A stretch of DNA of 32,143 nt from Acidimicrobiia bacterium (GCA_009377505.1 WHTX01000021.1:1-32143), one strand, 5' to 3'. Shown: positions 8,223-15,643, counted from the first letter of the stretch. Notes: generated from the letters alone by a model not told the origin. A program made the numbers and translations.

Positions 8223-8678
8223 TCAGCGCTGGCCGCGGCCGTCGCGCAGCCGGGCCACCGCCTGGTCGATGCGCCGCTGGCGGGTGTCGGGCTTCTTGGC
8301 CCCTTCGATACCGAGCACGAACCAGCGCTGCTGGCTGTAGGGCAGCGTGGCGTAGAACCGCCCGGCCAGGGACTCGGCGGCGAGAGCGGCGGCGAAGTCC
8401 GCCGGCACGGCCACCTCGCGGTGGTCGGTGTCGAGCTCCAAGGCGACGTCCACCTCGTCGCCGGCAGCGACCGCGGCCAGAGCGCGAACCTCGGCGCTGA
8501 CGGGCAGCATGTACCGCCCGCCCATCGAGGCCACGCTCGACCGGTAGGTGTGGTCACCGATCGTGGCCCTGACCTTCGGGCGCTTGCTCGAGCCCAACGC
8601 CTCGAGAACGGGGGCCGGCACCTCGATGCCGGTGGCGGTCTTGCCGCTCTGCTCGAGCACGGCGCGGAACCTCTGCAT
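8223..8678 (-). CDS. YdeI/OmpD-associated-like protein with DUF1905 domain
   Basis: A 151-residue protein with two linked parts: an N-terminal DUF1905-type beta-barrel (GIEVPAPVLEALGSSKRPKVRATIG through AAGDEVDVALELDTDHREVAVPADF) and a C-terminal YdeI-like helical segment (FYATLPYSQQRWFVLGIEGAKKPDTRQRRIDQAVARLRDG). Proteins of this architecture are widespread and poorly characterised; some are called bacteriocin-protection proteins. The ATG is preceded by GGAGGAGAAGG at good spacing. An in-frame ATG five codons upstream overlaps that Shine-Dalgarno and is less likely. It converges on dinB and has no functional partner nearby. Confidence 0.8.
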   Translation of the reverse strand: MQRFRAVLEQSGKTATGIEVPAPVLEALGSSKRPKVRATIGDHTYRSSVASMGGRYMLPVSAEVRALAAVAAGDEVDVALELDTDHREVAVPADFAAALAAESLAGRFYATLPYSQQRWFVLGIEGAKKPDTRQRRIDQAVARLRDGRGQR

Positions 8679-9594
8679 CACCTTCTCCTCCATCCCGTCG
8701 ACCCCTGATGTCGGAGCCTGGAGAGGAGACACGCCCCGGCGCCCGGACTCATCGCAGGGGCGGTCGGCGCTCCACCTCGGGGGGCCCGCCGAGCGACCTG
8801 GTCACCGCCACCTACCGGCAGCGGAGCTGGCGGGCACCCGCGCTCTGCGCTGCCCGTCGCGCCCGCCGGTGGCAGGCTGGCAGCGGCGCCCGTGGGTGAC
8901 CGCGACCTGGGCTGCCACCGGTCGGGCCGGGGCCCCCTGAGAGGCCGCCGGGAGGGCGGCCGCGTGGCCGCCGGGCCGGGATGGCCCTCCGCCGGTGATG
9001 CGCCCGCCGGCGCAGCACCGGCCCCGAGGCAGAGCGCCCGGCGACGAGGGCGGCGGGGACCACGCGCTCACGTCGTCCCTGGTGCATGCGTACTGCGCGC
9101 TGGCGCAAGGCGGTTCCTCCTTGGTCTGGGATCATCCGATGCCTCGGGAGGGGCTCGGAACGGCCGTCCCCCCACCGACATGCTGAGGTGGGGGGTCAGC
9201 AGCGCCTGGCGCGCTCGAAGGGGCAGGAGCCTCCGGGCGCGCCGCGTCGGCTCGGGCACCGAGCCGTCAGCGGGGGCAACGGCTCGCCCCAGGGTCATCG
9301 ACTGCTGCATCGACTGCTCCTCTCGGCTCACCGGCGGCTTGGGGCCCGGTCGCGGTCAGGCCTCCGTCGGCGGGCGCCGGTGTGCTCGCTGGCCGCCCGG
9401 GGATCAGCGTCGACCACCCCGGCCCACTGAACATCGACCAACTGGCTGATGTCGGGCCGGCCCCGGGGACGAGATCGGGCCGGCCGCCGTACGCCTGCGG
9501 CCCGCGGCAGTACCGGCTTCGGTGGAGCGCCCAGCCCCGAGGGCCCGGCGCGACCACGCCGTCAGCTCCGCCGGGCTGGTCGTCGCAGAGTGGC
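8679..9594. other. Gene-free stretch of about 0.9 kb
   Basis: Open frames here have low-complexity Arg/Gly/Pro-rich translations typical of antisense or non-coding GC-rich DNA, with no family motif in any frame. The only clear structure is the strong hairpin at 9168-9195. It may be a decayed gene remnant, but no parent gene is recognisable. Confidence 0.5.
9168..9195 (+). other. Perfect 9-bp GC-rich hairpin in gene-free region
   Basis: CCCCCCACC and GGTGGGGGG pair perfectly around the ten-base loop GACATGCTGA. There is no T-run and no gene end nearby, so a terminator role is doubtful. The G6 run could also slip during replication or sequencing. Confidence 0.45.
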
Positions 9595-9600
9595 TAAGTT
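9595..9600 (+). promoter_or_regulatory. Leaderless-type -10 box of the sensor gene
   Basis: TAAGTT fits TANNNT and lies exactly eight bases before the ATG. The same spacing occurs at 17523, 29281, 30138 and 31461. This supports both the start codon and leaderless transcription. Confidence 0.55.
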
Positions 9601-9608
9601 GGCACCTG

Positions 9609-10148
9609 ATGTGGTCGTGGCTCGGCAGACTCCAGGGCCTTCTCCCGCGAGGCCTCCCGCTGCCCGAGGAACAGTGGGCCCGGCGCCACCGCGTCGTGCT
9701 GACGGTGCTCTGGGCCTGGGTGGCCTTGCTCATGCTGTTCTCCCTGGGCAAGGGCTACGGCGTGCTGCACGCCGCCGGGGAGGTCGCCCTCGTCGCCGTC
9801 CCCGGTGTCTTGGCCACCCGTCGCTCGCTCGGTCCCCGGGCGAGGGCGGTCGTCGCCAGCCTCGGCGTGCTGACGGCCTCGGCGGTGCTCGTCCACACCT
9901 CGGGGGGCTACATCGAGGCGCACTTCGCCTTCTTCGCCATGTCCCGCTCATCACCCTCTACCAGTCCTGGCTGCCCTTCGCCGTGGCGTCCTCGTACGTG
10001 CTCTTGCACCACGGCATCCTCGGGGTGCTCCGCCCCGAGGACGTGTACAACCACCCCTCCGCCATCGAGCACCCGTGGCGCTGGGCGGCCCTCCACGCTG
10101 TGGCGATCCTCGCCGCGTCGGTGGCCGCGCTGTGCGCTTGGCGCCTGA
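9609..10148 (+). CDS. Polytopic membrane sensor, N-terminal half (frameshifted gene)
   Basis: The first 111 codons encode a membrane sensor: helices around VVLTVLWAWVALLMLFSLG, EVALVAVPGVLA and ARAVVASLGVLTASAVLVH, then the histidine-bearing HTSGGYIEAHFAFFAM. After base 9941 the frame becomes Ser/Pro/Thr-rich nonsense until the stop at 10148. The true continuation is in another frame: one extra G after ATG gives AMVPLITLYQSWLPF. HTSGG..EAHF followed by an LYQ/HHG segment recalls an input domain I have seen on actinobacterial signalling proteins, but I cannot name it securely. The ATG lies eight bases after TAAGTT, so the transcript is probably leaderless. Confidence 0.7.
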   Translation: MWSWLGRLQGLLPRGLPLPEEQWARRHRVVLTVLWAWVALLMLFSLGKGYGVLHAAGEVALVAVPGVLATRRSLGPRARAVVASLGVLTASAVLVHTSGGYIEAHFAFFAMSRSSPSTSPGCPSPWRPRTCSCTTASSGCSAPRTCTTTPPPSSTRGAGRPSTLWRSSPRRWPRCALGA

Positions 10149-10465
10149 ACGAGCAGGCCGCCGAGGCGCGCGAACAGGACGCCCGCCGCGAGGACGCGGA
10201 GCGGCGCAACCGGCGCCAGGCCCTCGAGATCAACGATGACATCGTCCAGGGCCTGGTCGTGGCGAAGCTCGCCCTCGAGCTCGACGACCCCGAGCGGGCT
10301 ACCGCGGCCCTCGAGCGCACCCTCGACTCTGCGCGCGACATCGTCGCTGAGCTGCTCGCCCAGCACGCGGGCGGCTCCCTGGTGCGCGGCGCCAGCCCCA
10401 CAGGATCGGCCCCGGGGGCGACGACGGGTCAAGGCCGGGCCGTGACGGGGACGGCCGGAGCGTGA
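9941..10465 (+). CDS. Membrane sensor, C-terminal half with degenerate HisKA_3-like helix
   Basis: Continuation of the frameshifted sensor. It has the helices LPFAVASSYVLLHHGILGVL and LHAVAILAASVAALCAW, the motifs LHHG and YNHP, then a charged coiled linker (EQAAEAREQDARREDAERRN). Next comes a helix reading ALEINDDIVQGLVVAKLALEL and a second helix, SARDIVAELL. This resembles the two-helix dimerisation domain of HisKA_3 kinases (E-L-H-D-x-V-x-Q-x-L), but Asn replaces the phosphorylated His. No ATPase domain follows: the protein ends about 60 residues later in a Gly/Ala/Thr-rich tail. It therefore cannot be a conventional histidine kinase. The stop overlaps the response-regulator GTG. Rejoined length is about 285 residues. 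Confidence 0.7.
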   Translation, partial: VPLITLYQSWLPFAVASSYVLLHHGILGVLRPEDVYNHPSAIEHPWRWAALHAVAILAASVAALCAWRLNEQAAEAREQDARREDAERRNRRQALEINDDIVQGLVVAKLALELDDPERATAALERTLDSARDIVAELLAQHAGGSLVRGASPTGSAPGATTGQGRAVTGTAGA

Positions 10466-10851
10466 CCGAGTCGCCCGTGCGCGTCGTGCTGGTGGACGAC
10501 GTGGAGGAGATCCGCGTCCTGTTGCGACGCGTGCTCGTGCGGGACGGCCGCTTCGACGTCGTCGCCGAGGGGGGCGACGGCGAACAGGCCGTCGAGGCGG
10601 CTCGCCTCCACCAGCCCGACCTGGTGCTGCTCGACCTGGCCATGCCCGTGCTCGACGGGCTCGCCGCCCTGCCCCTCATACGGGCCGCCGCCCCCGACAC
10701 CCGGGTCGTGATCCTCTCCGGGTTCGCCGAGGGCGAGATGGGCGACGCGGCGCGCGAGCAGGGCGCCCTCGGGTACGTCCAGAAGGGCCTGCCCCCCGAC
10801 CGCCTGCTCGGCAAGATCGCCGCACTGCTGCGCCTCGCCCCGGCGGGCTGA
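10462..10851 (+). CDS. Stand-alone receiver-domain response regulator
   Basis: A 129-residue CheY-like receiver domain with no output domain. The acidic pocket is Asp12-Asp13, the phospho-acceptor is Asp58 in LVLLDLAMPVLDG, the switch residue is Ser86 in VVILSGF, and Lys108 lies in GYVQKG. All key residues are present, so it should be phosphorylatable. The GTG start overlaps the sensor's TGA (GTGA), coupling the two. Because the partner lacks both the His and an ATPase domain, the phosphate must come from another kinase or a small-molecule donor if this regulator is phosphorylated. Output probably runs through protein-protein contact. Confidence 0.88.
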   Translation: MTESPVRVVLVDDVEEIRVLLRRVLVRDGRFDVVAEGGDGEQAVEAARLHQPDLVLLDLAMPVLDGLAALPLIRAAAPDTRVVILSGFAEGEMGDAAREQGALGYVQKGLPPDRLLGKIAALLRLAPAG

Positions 10852-10884
10852 GCCCGCGGGGGCCCGCAGCGCGTCGAGGTGCAG

Positions 10885-12075
10885 TCACCCCACCACGCCG
10901 GCGGCCCGCAGCGCGGCCACGTCGGGGGCGGCGTAGCCGGCGTCAGCGAGGACGGCGTCGGTGTCCGCGCCCAGTGCCGGCGCCCCGCGACGGACGGCCG
11001 CCGGGGTGTCGCTGAGAGACCAGGCCGGCGCGACGTCACGGTAGGCCGTCCCCCCGGCGCGCTCGACGTCGACCAGCAGGGCCAGCGCCGCCACCTGGGG
11101 GTGAGCGGTGACCTCGGCATGGTCGGTGAAGGGGACTGCGTCGCCGCCGGCGGCCAGCACCATGGCCACCACCTCCTCGGTGGTGAAGCGCCCGAAGCCC
11201 TCCTCCCACACCTCCCGGCTGTCGTTGGCGCAGCGGCCCATGGGGGCGGCGTCGCGGCCGAAGTTGGCGAAGCGGGGATCGGCCAGGTGGTCGACCAGCC
11301 CGAGCTGGATCATGAGGTTGTCGTAGTCCTCGCTCGAGGCCCGCCGCAGCGCGAAGTACACCCGGCCGTCCGCCGTCCGGTAGCCGTCGTCCACGGGGCG
11401 CGTGTAGTTGTCCAGGTGGAACCCGCCCCACTCGTCGGGGTCGGACTGGGCCGACCAGAGGATGCCCCGCAGGTGCAGGAGCGTGCCCAGCTGGCTGACC
11501 GCTACCCGCTGCCCCCGCCCCGTGCGCAGGCGGGCGAACAGAGCGGCGGTCACGGCCTGCGACGCGAAGATGGCGGTGTTCACCGCGGCGATCTCGGCGC
11601 CGATCCGCACCGGCGGCTGGCCCGGCCGGCCCAGGGACAGGGTCTGCTCGGCGGCGGCCTGGACCACCAGCTCGCTGCCCGGCAGGCTCGCCCACGGCCC
11701 GTGGTCGCCGAACGACGAGATCGAACAGTGCACCAGGTCGTCCCCGGTGCCGGTCAGCCCGAGGCGCTCGGCTTCACCGGGCCCCAGGTCCTCGACCAGC
11801 ACGTCGGCCCCGCTCACCAGGCGCGAGACGACCTCCAGGCCCTCGGGGCGGTCGAGCGCCACGGCCACGGATGCCTTGTTGCGGTTGGCGGCCAGGAAGG
11901 CGGGCGCATCGTCGCCGCCCGGGGCCGGCGCCACGCCATAACGTCGGGCGGCGTCACCGGCGAGCGGCTCGACCTTGACGACGTCGGCACCGGCGTCGCC
12001 CAGCCGCATCGTCGCCGTGGGCCCGCACAGCCCCTGGCACACCTCGACCACCCGGAACCCGTCCAGCGCGCCCAT
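10885..12075 (-). CDS. CoA-transferase family III (CaiB/BaiF-like), catalytic Asp apparently absent
   Basis: A 396-residue family III CoA-transferase: the N-terminal GALDGFRVVEVCQGLCGPTATMRLGDAGADVVKVEP fold, NRNKASVAVALDRPEG, and the TGRGQRVAVSQL segment. Counting back from TGRGQ, where the family's catalytic Asp is expected, this protein has Ala164 (EIAAVNTAIF; nearest acid Glu161). The paralogue immediately upstream keeps Asp169. Two adjacent paralogues with one inactive-looking site suggest a heteromeric enzyme such as BbsEF-type succinyl-CoA:benzylsuccinate transferase. The ATG lies two bases after the upstream stop, with GAGGAG in front. It is the last gene of the operon and converges on the response-regulator gene. 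Confidence 0.88.
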   Translation of the reverse strand: MGALDGFRVVEVCQGLCGPTATMRLGDAGADVVKVEPLAGDAARRYGVAPAPGGDDAPAFLAANRNKASVAVALDRPEGLEVVSRLVSGADVLVEDLGPGEAERLGLTGTGDDLVHCSISSFGDHGPWASLPGSELVVQAAAEQTLSLGRPGQPPVRIGAEIAAVNTAIFASQAVTAALFARLRTGRGQRVAVSQLGTLLHLRGILWSAQSDPDEWGGFHLDNYTRPVDDGYRTADGRVYFALRRASSEDYDNLMIQLGLVDHLADPRFANFGRDAAPMGRCANDSREVWEEGFGRFTTEEVVAMVLAAGGDAVPFTDHAEVTAHPQVAALALLVDVERAGGTAYRDVAPAWSLSDTPAAVRRGAPALGADTDAVLADAGYAAPDVAALRAAGVVG

Positions 12076-12077
12076 GA

Positions 12078-13331
12078 TCAAGGCTCCTCGGGCGGTTGGC
12101 CCGCTGCCGGCCGCTCGCTGGTGCGGGCCCAGCGCCTCGGCCGGCCGGCGCGGGGCGCGAAGGCGGCGGCGGGATGGTCGTGGAGGGCCAGTTCGGCCAG
12201 TACCTCGGCGTTGTGGGCCCCGTTGGCGCCGGCGAGGCGGACGGGCCGGGTCGGGGTGCCCGAGAAGCGCCAGGGCGGGCCCTCGGCGCACAGGTGGCCC
12301 CACGGGGTGTCGAGCTCGCAGAACCAGCCGTTGGCCGTCGCCTGGGCATGGTGGCGAAGCTCGTCGAAGCGCCGGATGCGCCCGCAGGGCACGCCCTCCC
12401 GCCCCAGGAGCACCTCCCAGGCGGCAGCCGGCTCTCGGCGGACCTCGGCGGCCACGGCCTCGGCCAGGGGCTGGCGGTGGGCCAGGCGGGAGGCGTTGGT
12501 GGCGTAGCGGTCGTCGGCCGCCAGCCGGGCGCCGACGGGACCGAGGGCGCGGCACAGGCCGTCCCATTGGGCTTCGCGCTCCACGCCGACCGCCAGCCAC
12601 ACCTCGTCCGCGCAACGGAAAGCCTCGTGGGGGGCAGTGGTGGCCGAGGCCGAGCCCCGTGGCGGCGTGGTCTCACCGGTGGCCAGGTAGTCGGCCAGTC
12701 GGGTGGCCTGCACGGCCAGGGAGGCGCCCAGCATGGTGAGCTCGATCTTCTGGCCCCGCCCGGTGCGCTCCCGGGCGATGAGGGCCTGGAGCACCGCCTC
12801 CACCAGCATGGACGCCGTCGTGATGTCGATGTTGGCCAGGAAGCGGTTCATCTCGCCCGGGCCGCCCTCCGGCCCGTTCAGGGAGGCGTAACCGCTGAAC
12901 GCCTGGACGAGGGGGTCGACGCCGGCCTGGGTCGCCATGGGCCCGACCCGGCCATAGGCGCAGGCCGAGGCGTAGACGAGCCGCGGGTTGCGCGCCGACG
13001 CGGCCTCGTAGGAGAAGCCCAGCCGGTCGGCGGCGCCGGGCCGCATGTTCTCGACGAACACGTCGGCGCGCTCGAGCAGGGCCCAGGCCGCCTCCCGGTC
13101 GGCCTCGACCTTGAGGTCCAGCGCCACCAGCCGCTTGTTGAGGTTCGTGTCGAGGAACGCCGAGGACTGGGCGCCGCCCATGTACGGGGGGACGAAGTCC
13201 AAGAGCTCGCCGTCGGGCGCCCCGACCTTGACCACGTCCGCCCCCATCTGGGCCAGGAGCTTCGTGGCCCACGGCCCGACCACGGCGAGCGTCAGGTCGA
13301 ACACCCGGATCCCGTCGAGCGCGCCGGTCAT
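12078..13331 (-). CDS. CoA-transferase family III (CaiB/BaiF-like), catalytic subunit
   Basis: A 417-residue family III CoA-transferase. It begins MTGALDGIRVFDLTLAVVGPWATKLLAQMGADVVKV and contains NLNKRLVALDLK and VENMRPGAADRLG. Asp169, in ANIDITTASML, lies 17 residues before the RERTGRGQ segment, the spacing expected for the catalytic Asp that forms the acyl anhydride. Family III enzymes move CoA between carboxylic acids, here probably activating the pathway substrate. The ATG overlaps the DUF35 stop (ATGA). The Pro/Arg-rich C-terminal tail (about 25 residues) looks disordered. It is about 20 residues longer than its neighbour and clearly divergent from it, not a recent duplicate. Confidence 0.9.
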   Translation of the reverse strand: MTGALDGIRVFDLTLAVVGPWATKLLAQMGADVVKVGAPDGELLDFVPPYMGGAQSSAFLDTNLNKRLVALDLKVEADREAAWALLERADVFVENMRPGAADRLGFSYEAASARNPRLVYASACAYGRVGPMATQAGVDPLVQAFSGYASLNGPEGGPGEMNRFLANIDITTASMLVEAVLQALIARERTGRGQKIELTMLGASLAVQATRLADYLATGETTPPRGSASATTAPHEAFRCADEVWLAVGVEREAQWDGLCRALGPVGARLAADDRYATNASRLAHRQPLAEAVAAEVRREPAAAWEVLLGREGVPCGRIRRFDELRHHAQATANGWFCELDTPWGHLCAEGPPWRFSGTPTRPVRLAGANGAHNAEVLAELALHDHPAAAFAPRAGRPRRWARTSERPAAGQPPEEP

Positions 13332-13762
13332 CGGCTGTCCTCCCAGCCTCGGGGACGGAAACGGGCCAGGGTCAGGTCCTCGGAGACGTCGTCGTAGCAG
13401 ACCTCCACGGCCAGGCCCACCTCGGGCTCGGCCTGGACGAGCTGGCCGTAGAGGCGGGGCCCCTCCTCGAGGGTCACCTCGGCCACCGCGTAGGGCACCT
13501 GGAAGGGTCCGCTGCGGTAGTACTGCTGGTGGAATCGGACCAAGGACGTGACCGTGCCCCGGCCGCTCAGCTCCGCCCAGCGGAACGCCCGGGACCAGCA
13601 GGACGGGCACCACGGCCCCGGTGGCAGCCAGGCCCGCCCACAAGTGTCGCAGTGGGGCGCCACCAGGCGGTGCTCGCGCAGCGCCTCCCAGTGGGGCGCG
13701 TTCAGGTTCGTGACTGCGGGGAGGGGCCCCTCGTAGGCGGTCTCCGGGCTCGCCTCGCTCAT
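13328..13762 (-). CDS. DUF35 OB-fold acyl-CoA-binding protein with Zn ribbon
   Basis: A 144-residue DUF35 protein. The N-terminal helix (NAPHWEALREHRLVAPHC) leads into a zinc ribbon with Cys38, Cys41, Cys52 and Cys55. The OB-fold follows, with ELSGRGTVTSLVRF, VPYAVAEVTLEEGPRLYGQLV and a closing DLTLARFRPR. It is the second such protein in the window and again sits directly after a thiolase-like gene, overlapping its stop by ATGA. By analogy with Ltp2-ChsH2 it should bind the CoA thioester and be needed for its partner's activity. It differs enough from the copy at 602-1021 to suggest a different acyl chain. Confidence 0.88.
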   Translation of the reverse strand: MSEASPETAYEGPLPAVTNLNAPHWEALREHRLVAPHCDTCGRAWLPPGPWCPSCWSRAFRWAELSGRGTVTSLVRFHQQYYRSGPFQVPYAVAEVTLEEGPRLYGQLVQAEPEVGLAVEVCYDDVSEDLTLARFRPRGWEDSR

Positions 13763-14973
13763 GACGCCGCCCGGTACAGGATGGAGTCGCCGTAGACGTT
13801 GCCCCACTGGACGTGGCGCGCCCCCGGCACCTGGCGTTCGCCGGCCTCGCCCCGCAGCTGGCGGACGATCTCCGCCTGGTGGTTCCAGCCCATGACGTGC
13901 GCCTCGGAGAGCAGGCCGCCATGGGTGTTCACCGGCAGCTCGCCGCCCAACTCGATGCGGCCGTCCTGGGTGAACGCCGGGGCCTCGCCCGCCCCGCAGA
14001 ACCCCCAGCGCTCGAGCGCCGGCCACACCACGAAGGAGAAGGCGTCGTAGGTGAAGAAGGCGTCGATGTCAGCGCGGTCGATGCCAGCCTGGCGGTACAG
14101 CCCCTCCTCCCGTGGCCCGGGCCGCCACAGGTCCTCGTCCTGCTGGGCGACGCCCAGCCCTGGCCACGCCCAGACGAACTCCTGACGGCCCACGGGGAGG
14201 GGCAGCATGGCCGCCAGCTCGACGGACGGGGCGCGCAGGTCCTTGGCCCGCTCCGCCGAGGTGACCAGCACGCAGGTGGCACCGTCGTTCACGAGGCAGT
14301 AGTCGAAAAGGCGCAGCGGCTCGCAGACGTGGCGCGAGGCCTGGTGGTCCTCGACGGTGAGCGGTTCCCGCATGATGGCGGCCGGGTTGCGGGCGGCGCC
14401 CCTGCGGAAGGCGATGGGCACGGCGGCCAGCTGCTCGGAGGTGGCGCCGAAGCGGGCGAAGTAGCGCTGGGCGGCGAGGGCCGCACCGGCTCCGGGCGAG
14501 GTCATGCCCACGACGGGGTCCTCGCCGTGGCCGCCCCCGGCCTCCCGGGCGCCTTCCCGGTCGCGGTCGCCGCCGACGGCCGAGCCCCGCCGCTGCTTCG
14601 GCCGGCCCGGCCGGGTGACCCCGGAGAACGAGACGGCGGCCAGGCAGGCGACGACGTCGGCGAAGCCGGCGGCCACCGCCATGGCCGCGTGCTGCAGGCA
14701 AGTGGCGGTGAACCGCCCGTGCGACCACGTCTGGGAGTAGAAGCCGAGGTCGAGGCCCAACGCGAAGGCCAGGGTGTCGGCGTCGACACCGCCCGGCGAG
14801 CCGAAGCTGACCACCAGGCCGTCGAGGTCCGCCGGGGTCAGGCCCGAGTCGTCCAGCGCCCCGGCAACGGCGTCGGCGGCGAGATCGATGGCCGAACGGC
14901 CCAACCGGCGACCGTAGGCGGACTGCCCGACGCCGCAGATCGCCGTCCGACCCGCCAACGCCGATGGCTCCAT
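13759..14973 (-). CDS. Thiolase-family (SCP-x/Ltp2-like) enzyme
   Basis: A complete 404-residue thiolase-like protein. The N-terminus TAICGVGQSAYGRRLGRSAIDLAADAV is typical of lipid-transfer/SCP-x relatives. Cys92, in FTATCLQHAAMAVAAGFADVV, is at the position of the nucleophilic Cys; LVNDGATCVLVTSAERA follows, and His351 sits in NTHGGLLSEAH. The C-terminal cysteine loop of classical thiolases is missing (QWGNVYGDSILYR). Residues 121-154 form an Arg/Gly-rich low-complexity insert. It is the first gene of a four-gene operon with DUF35 and two CoA-transferases. The -10 candidate TAGTGT lies 33 bases upstream. Retro-aldol or thiolytic side-chain cleavage are both possible. Confidence 0.9.
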   Translation of the reverse strand: MEPSALAGRTAICGVGQSAYGRRLGRSAIDLAADAVAGALDDSGLTPADLDGLVVSFGSPGGVDADTLAFALGLDLGFYSQTWSHGRFTATCLQHAAMAVAAGFADVVACLAAVSFSGVTRPGRPKQRRGSAVGGDRDREGAREAGGGHGEDPVVGMTSPGAGAALAAQRYFARFGATSEQLAAVPIAFRRGAARNPAAIMREPLTVEDHQASRHVCEPLRLFDYCLVNDGATCVLVTSAERAKDLRAPSVELAAMLPLPVGRQEFVWAWPGLGVAQQDEDLWRPGPREEGLYRQAGIDRADIDAFFTYDAFSFVVWPALERWGFCGAGEAPAFTQDGRIELGGELPVNTHGGLLSEAHVMGWNHQAEIVRQLRGEAGERQVPGARHVQWGNVYGDSILYRAAS

Positions 14974-15006
14974 GCCCGACCTGCCCCCCGGGTCGACAAC
15001 GCCGGC

Positions 15007-15012
15007 ACACTA
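15007..15012 (-). promoter_or_regulatory. Candidate -10 box of the thiolase/CoA-transferase operon
   Basis: TAGTGT on the reverse strand fits TANNNT and would give a leader of about 25 bases before the thiolase ATG. Its first three bases belong to the CTAG end of the solo R1 repeat, so that element end may supply part of the promoter. No convincing -35 is seen. Confidence 0.4.
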
Positions 15013-15057
15013 GCCCTGATGTTCATGAGGCTCGCGGCGACGCCGGCTGACCTGGTA
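15010..15057 (+). repeat. Solo left end of R1 element
   Basis: CTAGCCCTGATGTTCATGAGG and the following bases down to the CTGACC segment match the left 45 bases of the two complete R1 copies near 18.0-18.4 kb, with scattered mismatches and one short deletion. No matching right end exists here. The remnant fills most of the gap between the thiolase start and the SnoaL-like stop. Confidence 0.65.
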
Positions 15058-15058
15058 T

Positions 15059-15559
15059 TCAGCGCCGCTCGACCCTCGGCGACGGTGGGTCGACGGGGTT
15101 CGGCTGGCGGTCGAGCCCCTCGAAGGGGGCCTCCAGCCACCCGTCCGTGCCCGCCATCGTCAGACGCCGCACGGTGATGCGCCAGCCCTCGTCGGTGAGC
15201 CGAAGCTGGTCGCGATAACGGCCCCAGACGTCGACCCGGCGCCCGTCGAGCGCCTGGTGCCAGGCGTAGACGTAGGCGGTGGCGCGGGCCAGGTCGTCAG
15301 CCTCGAGCTCGATGCGCACGTTGGACAGGTGATGGCTGGTGGCGGTGAAGGCGCACAGCGTCTTGGCGAACATGCAGGCCAGGTCGTCCCGGCCCACCAC
15401 GGCCCGATCGGCGCCCAGCTCGAAGACACCGTCGACGGCGAAGACCTTCGCCACGAGCGTGCCCGGGTCGTTGCGGTCCACGTACTCGCAGTAATCGAGC
15501 AGCGTCTCGGTGATCAGCCGGCGCTGCTCCAACTCCCAGATCGTCCGACGCTCGTCCAT
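15059..15559 (-). CDS. SnoaL/NTF2-like protein
   Basis: A 166-residue alpha+beta barrel protein of the SnoaL-like type. It opens with ELEQRRLITETLLDYCEYVDRNDPGTLVAKVFAVDGVFELG, then SHHLSNVRIELEADDLARATAYVYAWHQ, a GRRVDVWGRYRDQLRLTDEGWRITVRRL strand pair and a Pro-rich tail. Family members include ketosteroid isomerase-like and polyketide cyclase-like enzymes plus many non-enzymatic proteins. The two adjacent His residues and acidic residues could form a site, but function cannot be assigned. It lies upstream of the thiolase operon on the same strand, separated by the solo R1 end and a separate promoter candidate. The longer frame upstream has no support. Confidence 0.82.
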   Translation of the reverse strand: MDERRTIWELEQRRLITETLLDYCEYVDRNDPGTLVAKVFAVDGVFELGADRAVVGRDDLACMFAKTLCAFTATSHHLSNVRIELEADDLARATAYVYAWHQALDGRRVDVWGRYRDQLRLTDEGWRITVRRLTMAGTDGWLEAPFEGLDRQPNPVDPPSPRVERR

Positions 15560-15643
15560 GGTCGGTATCTTCCCACCCCCACGCCCGGCCCCGAGGCGAA
15601 CTGCGCCGTTTGCCGACTCGGCGCAGGCGGGAACGCGCGGGAC

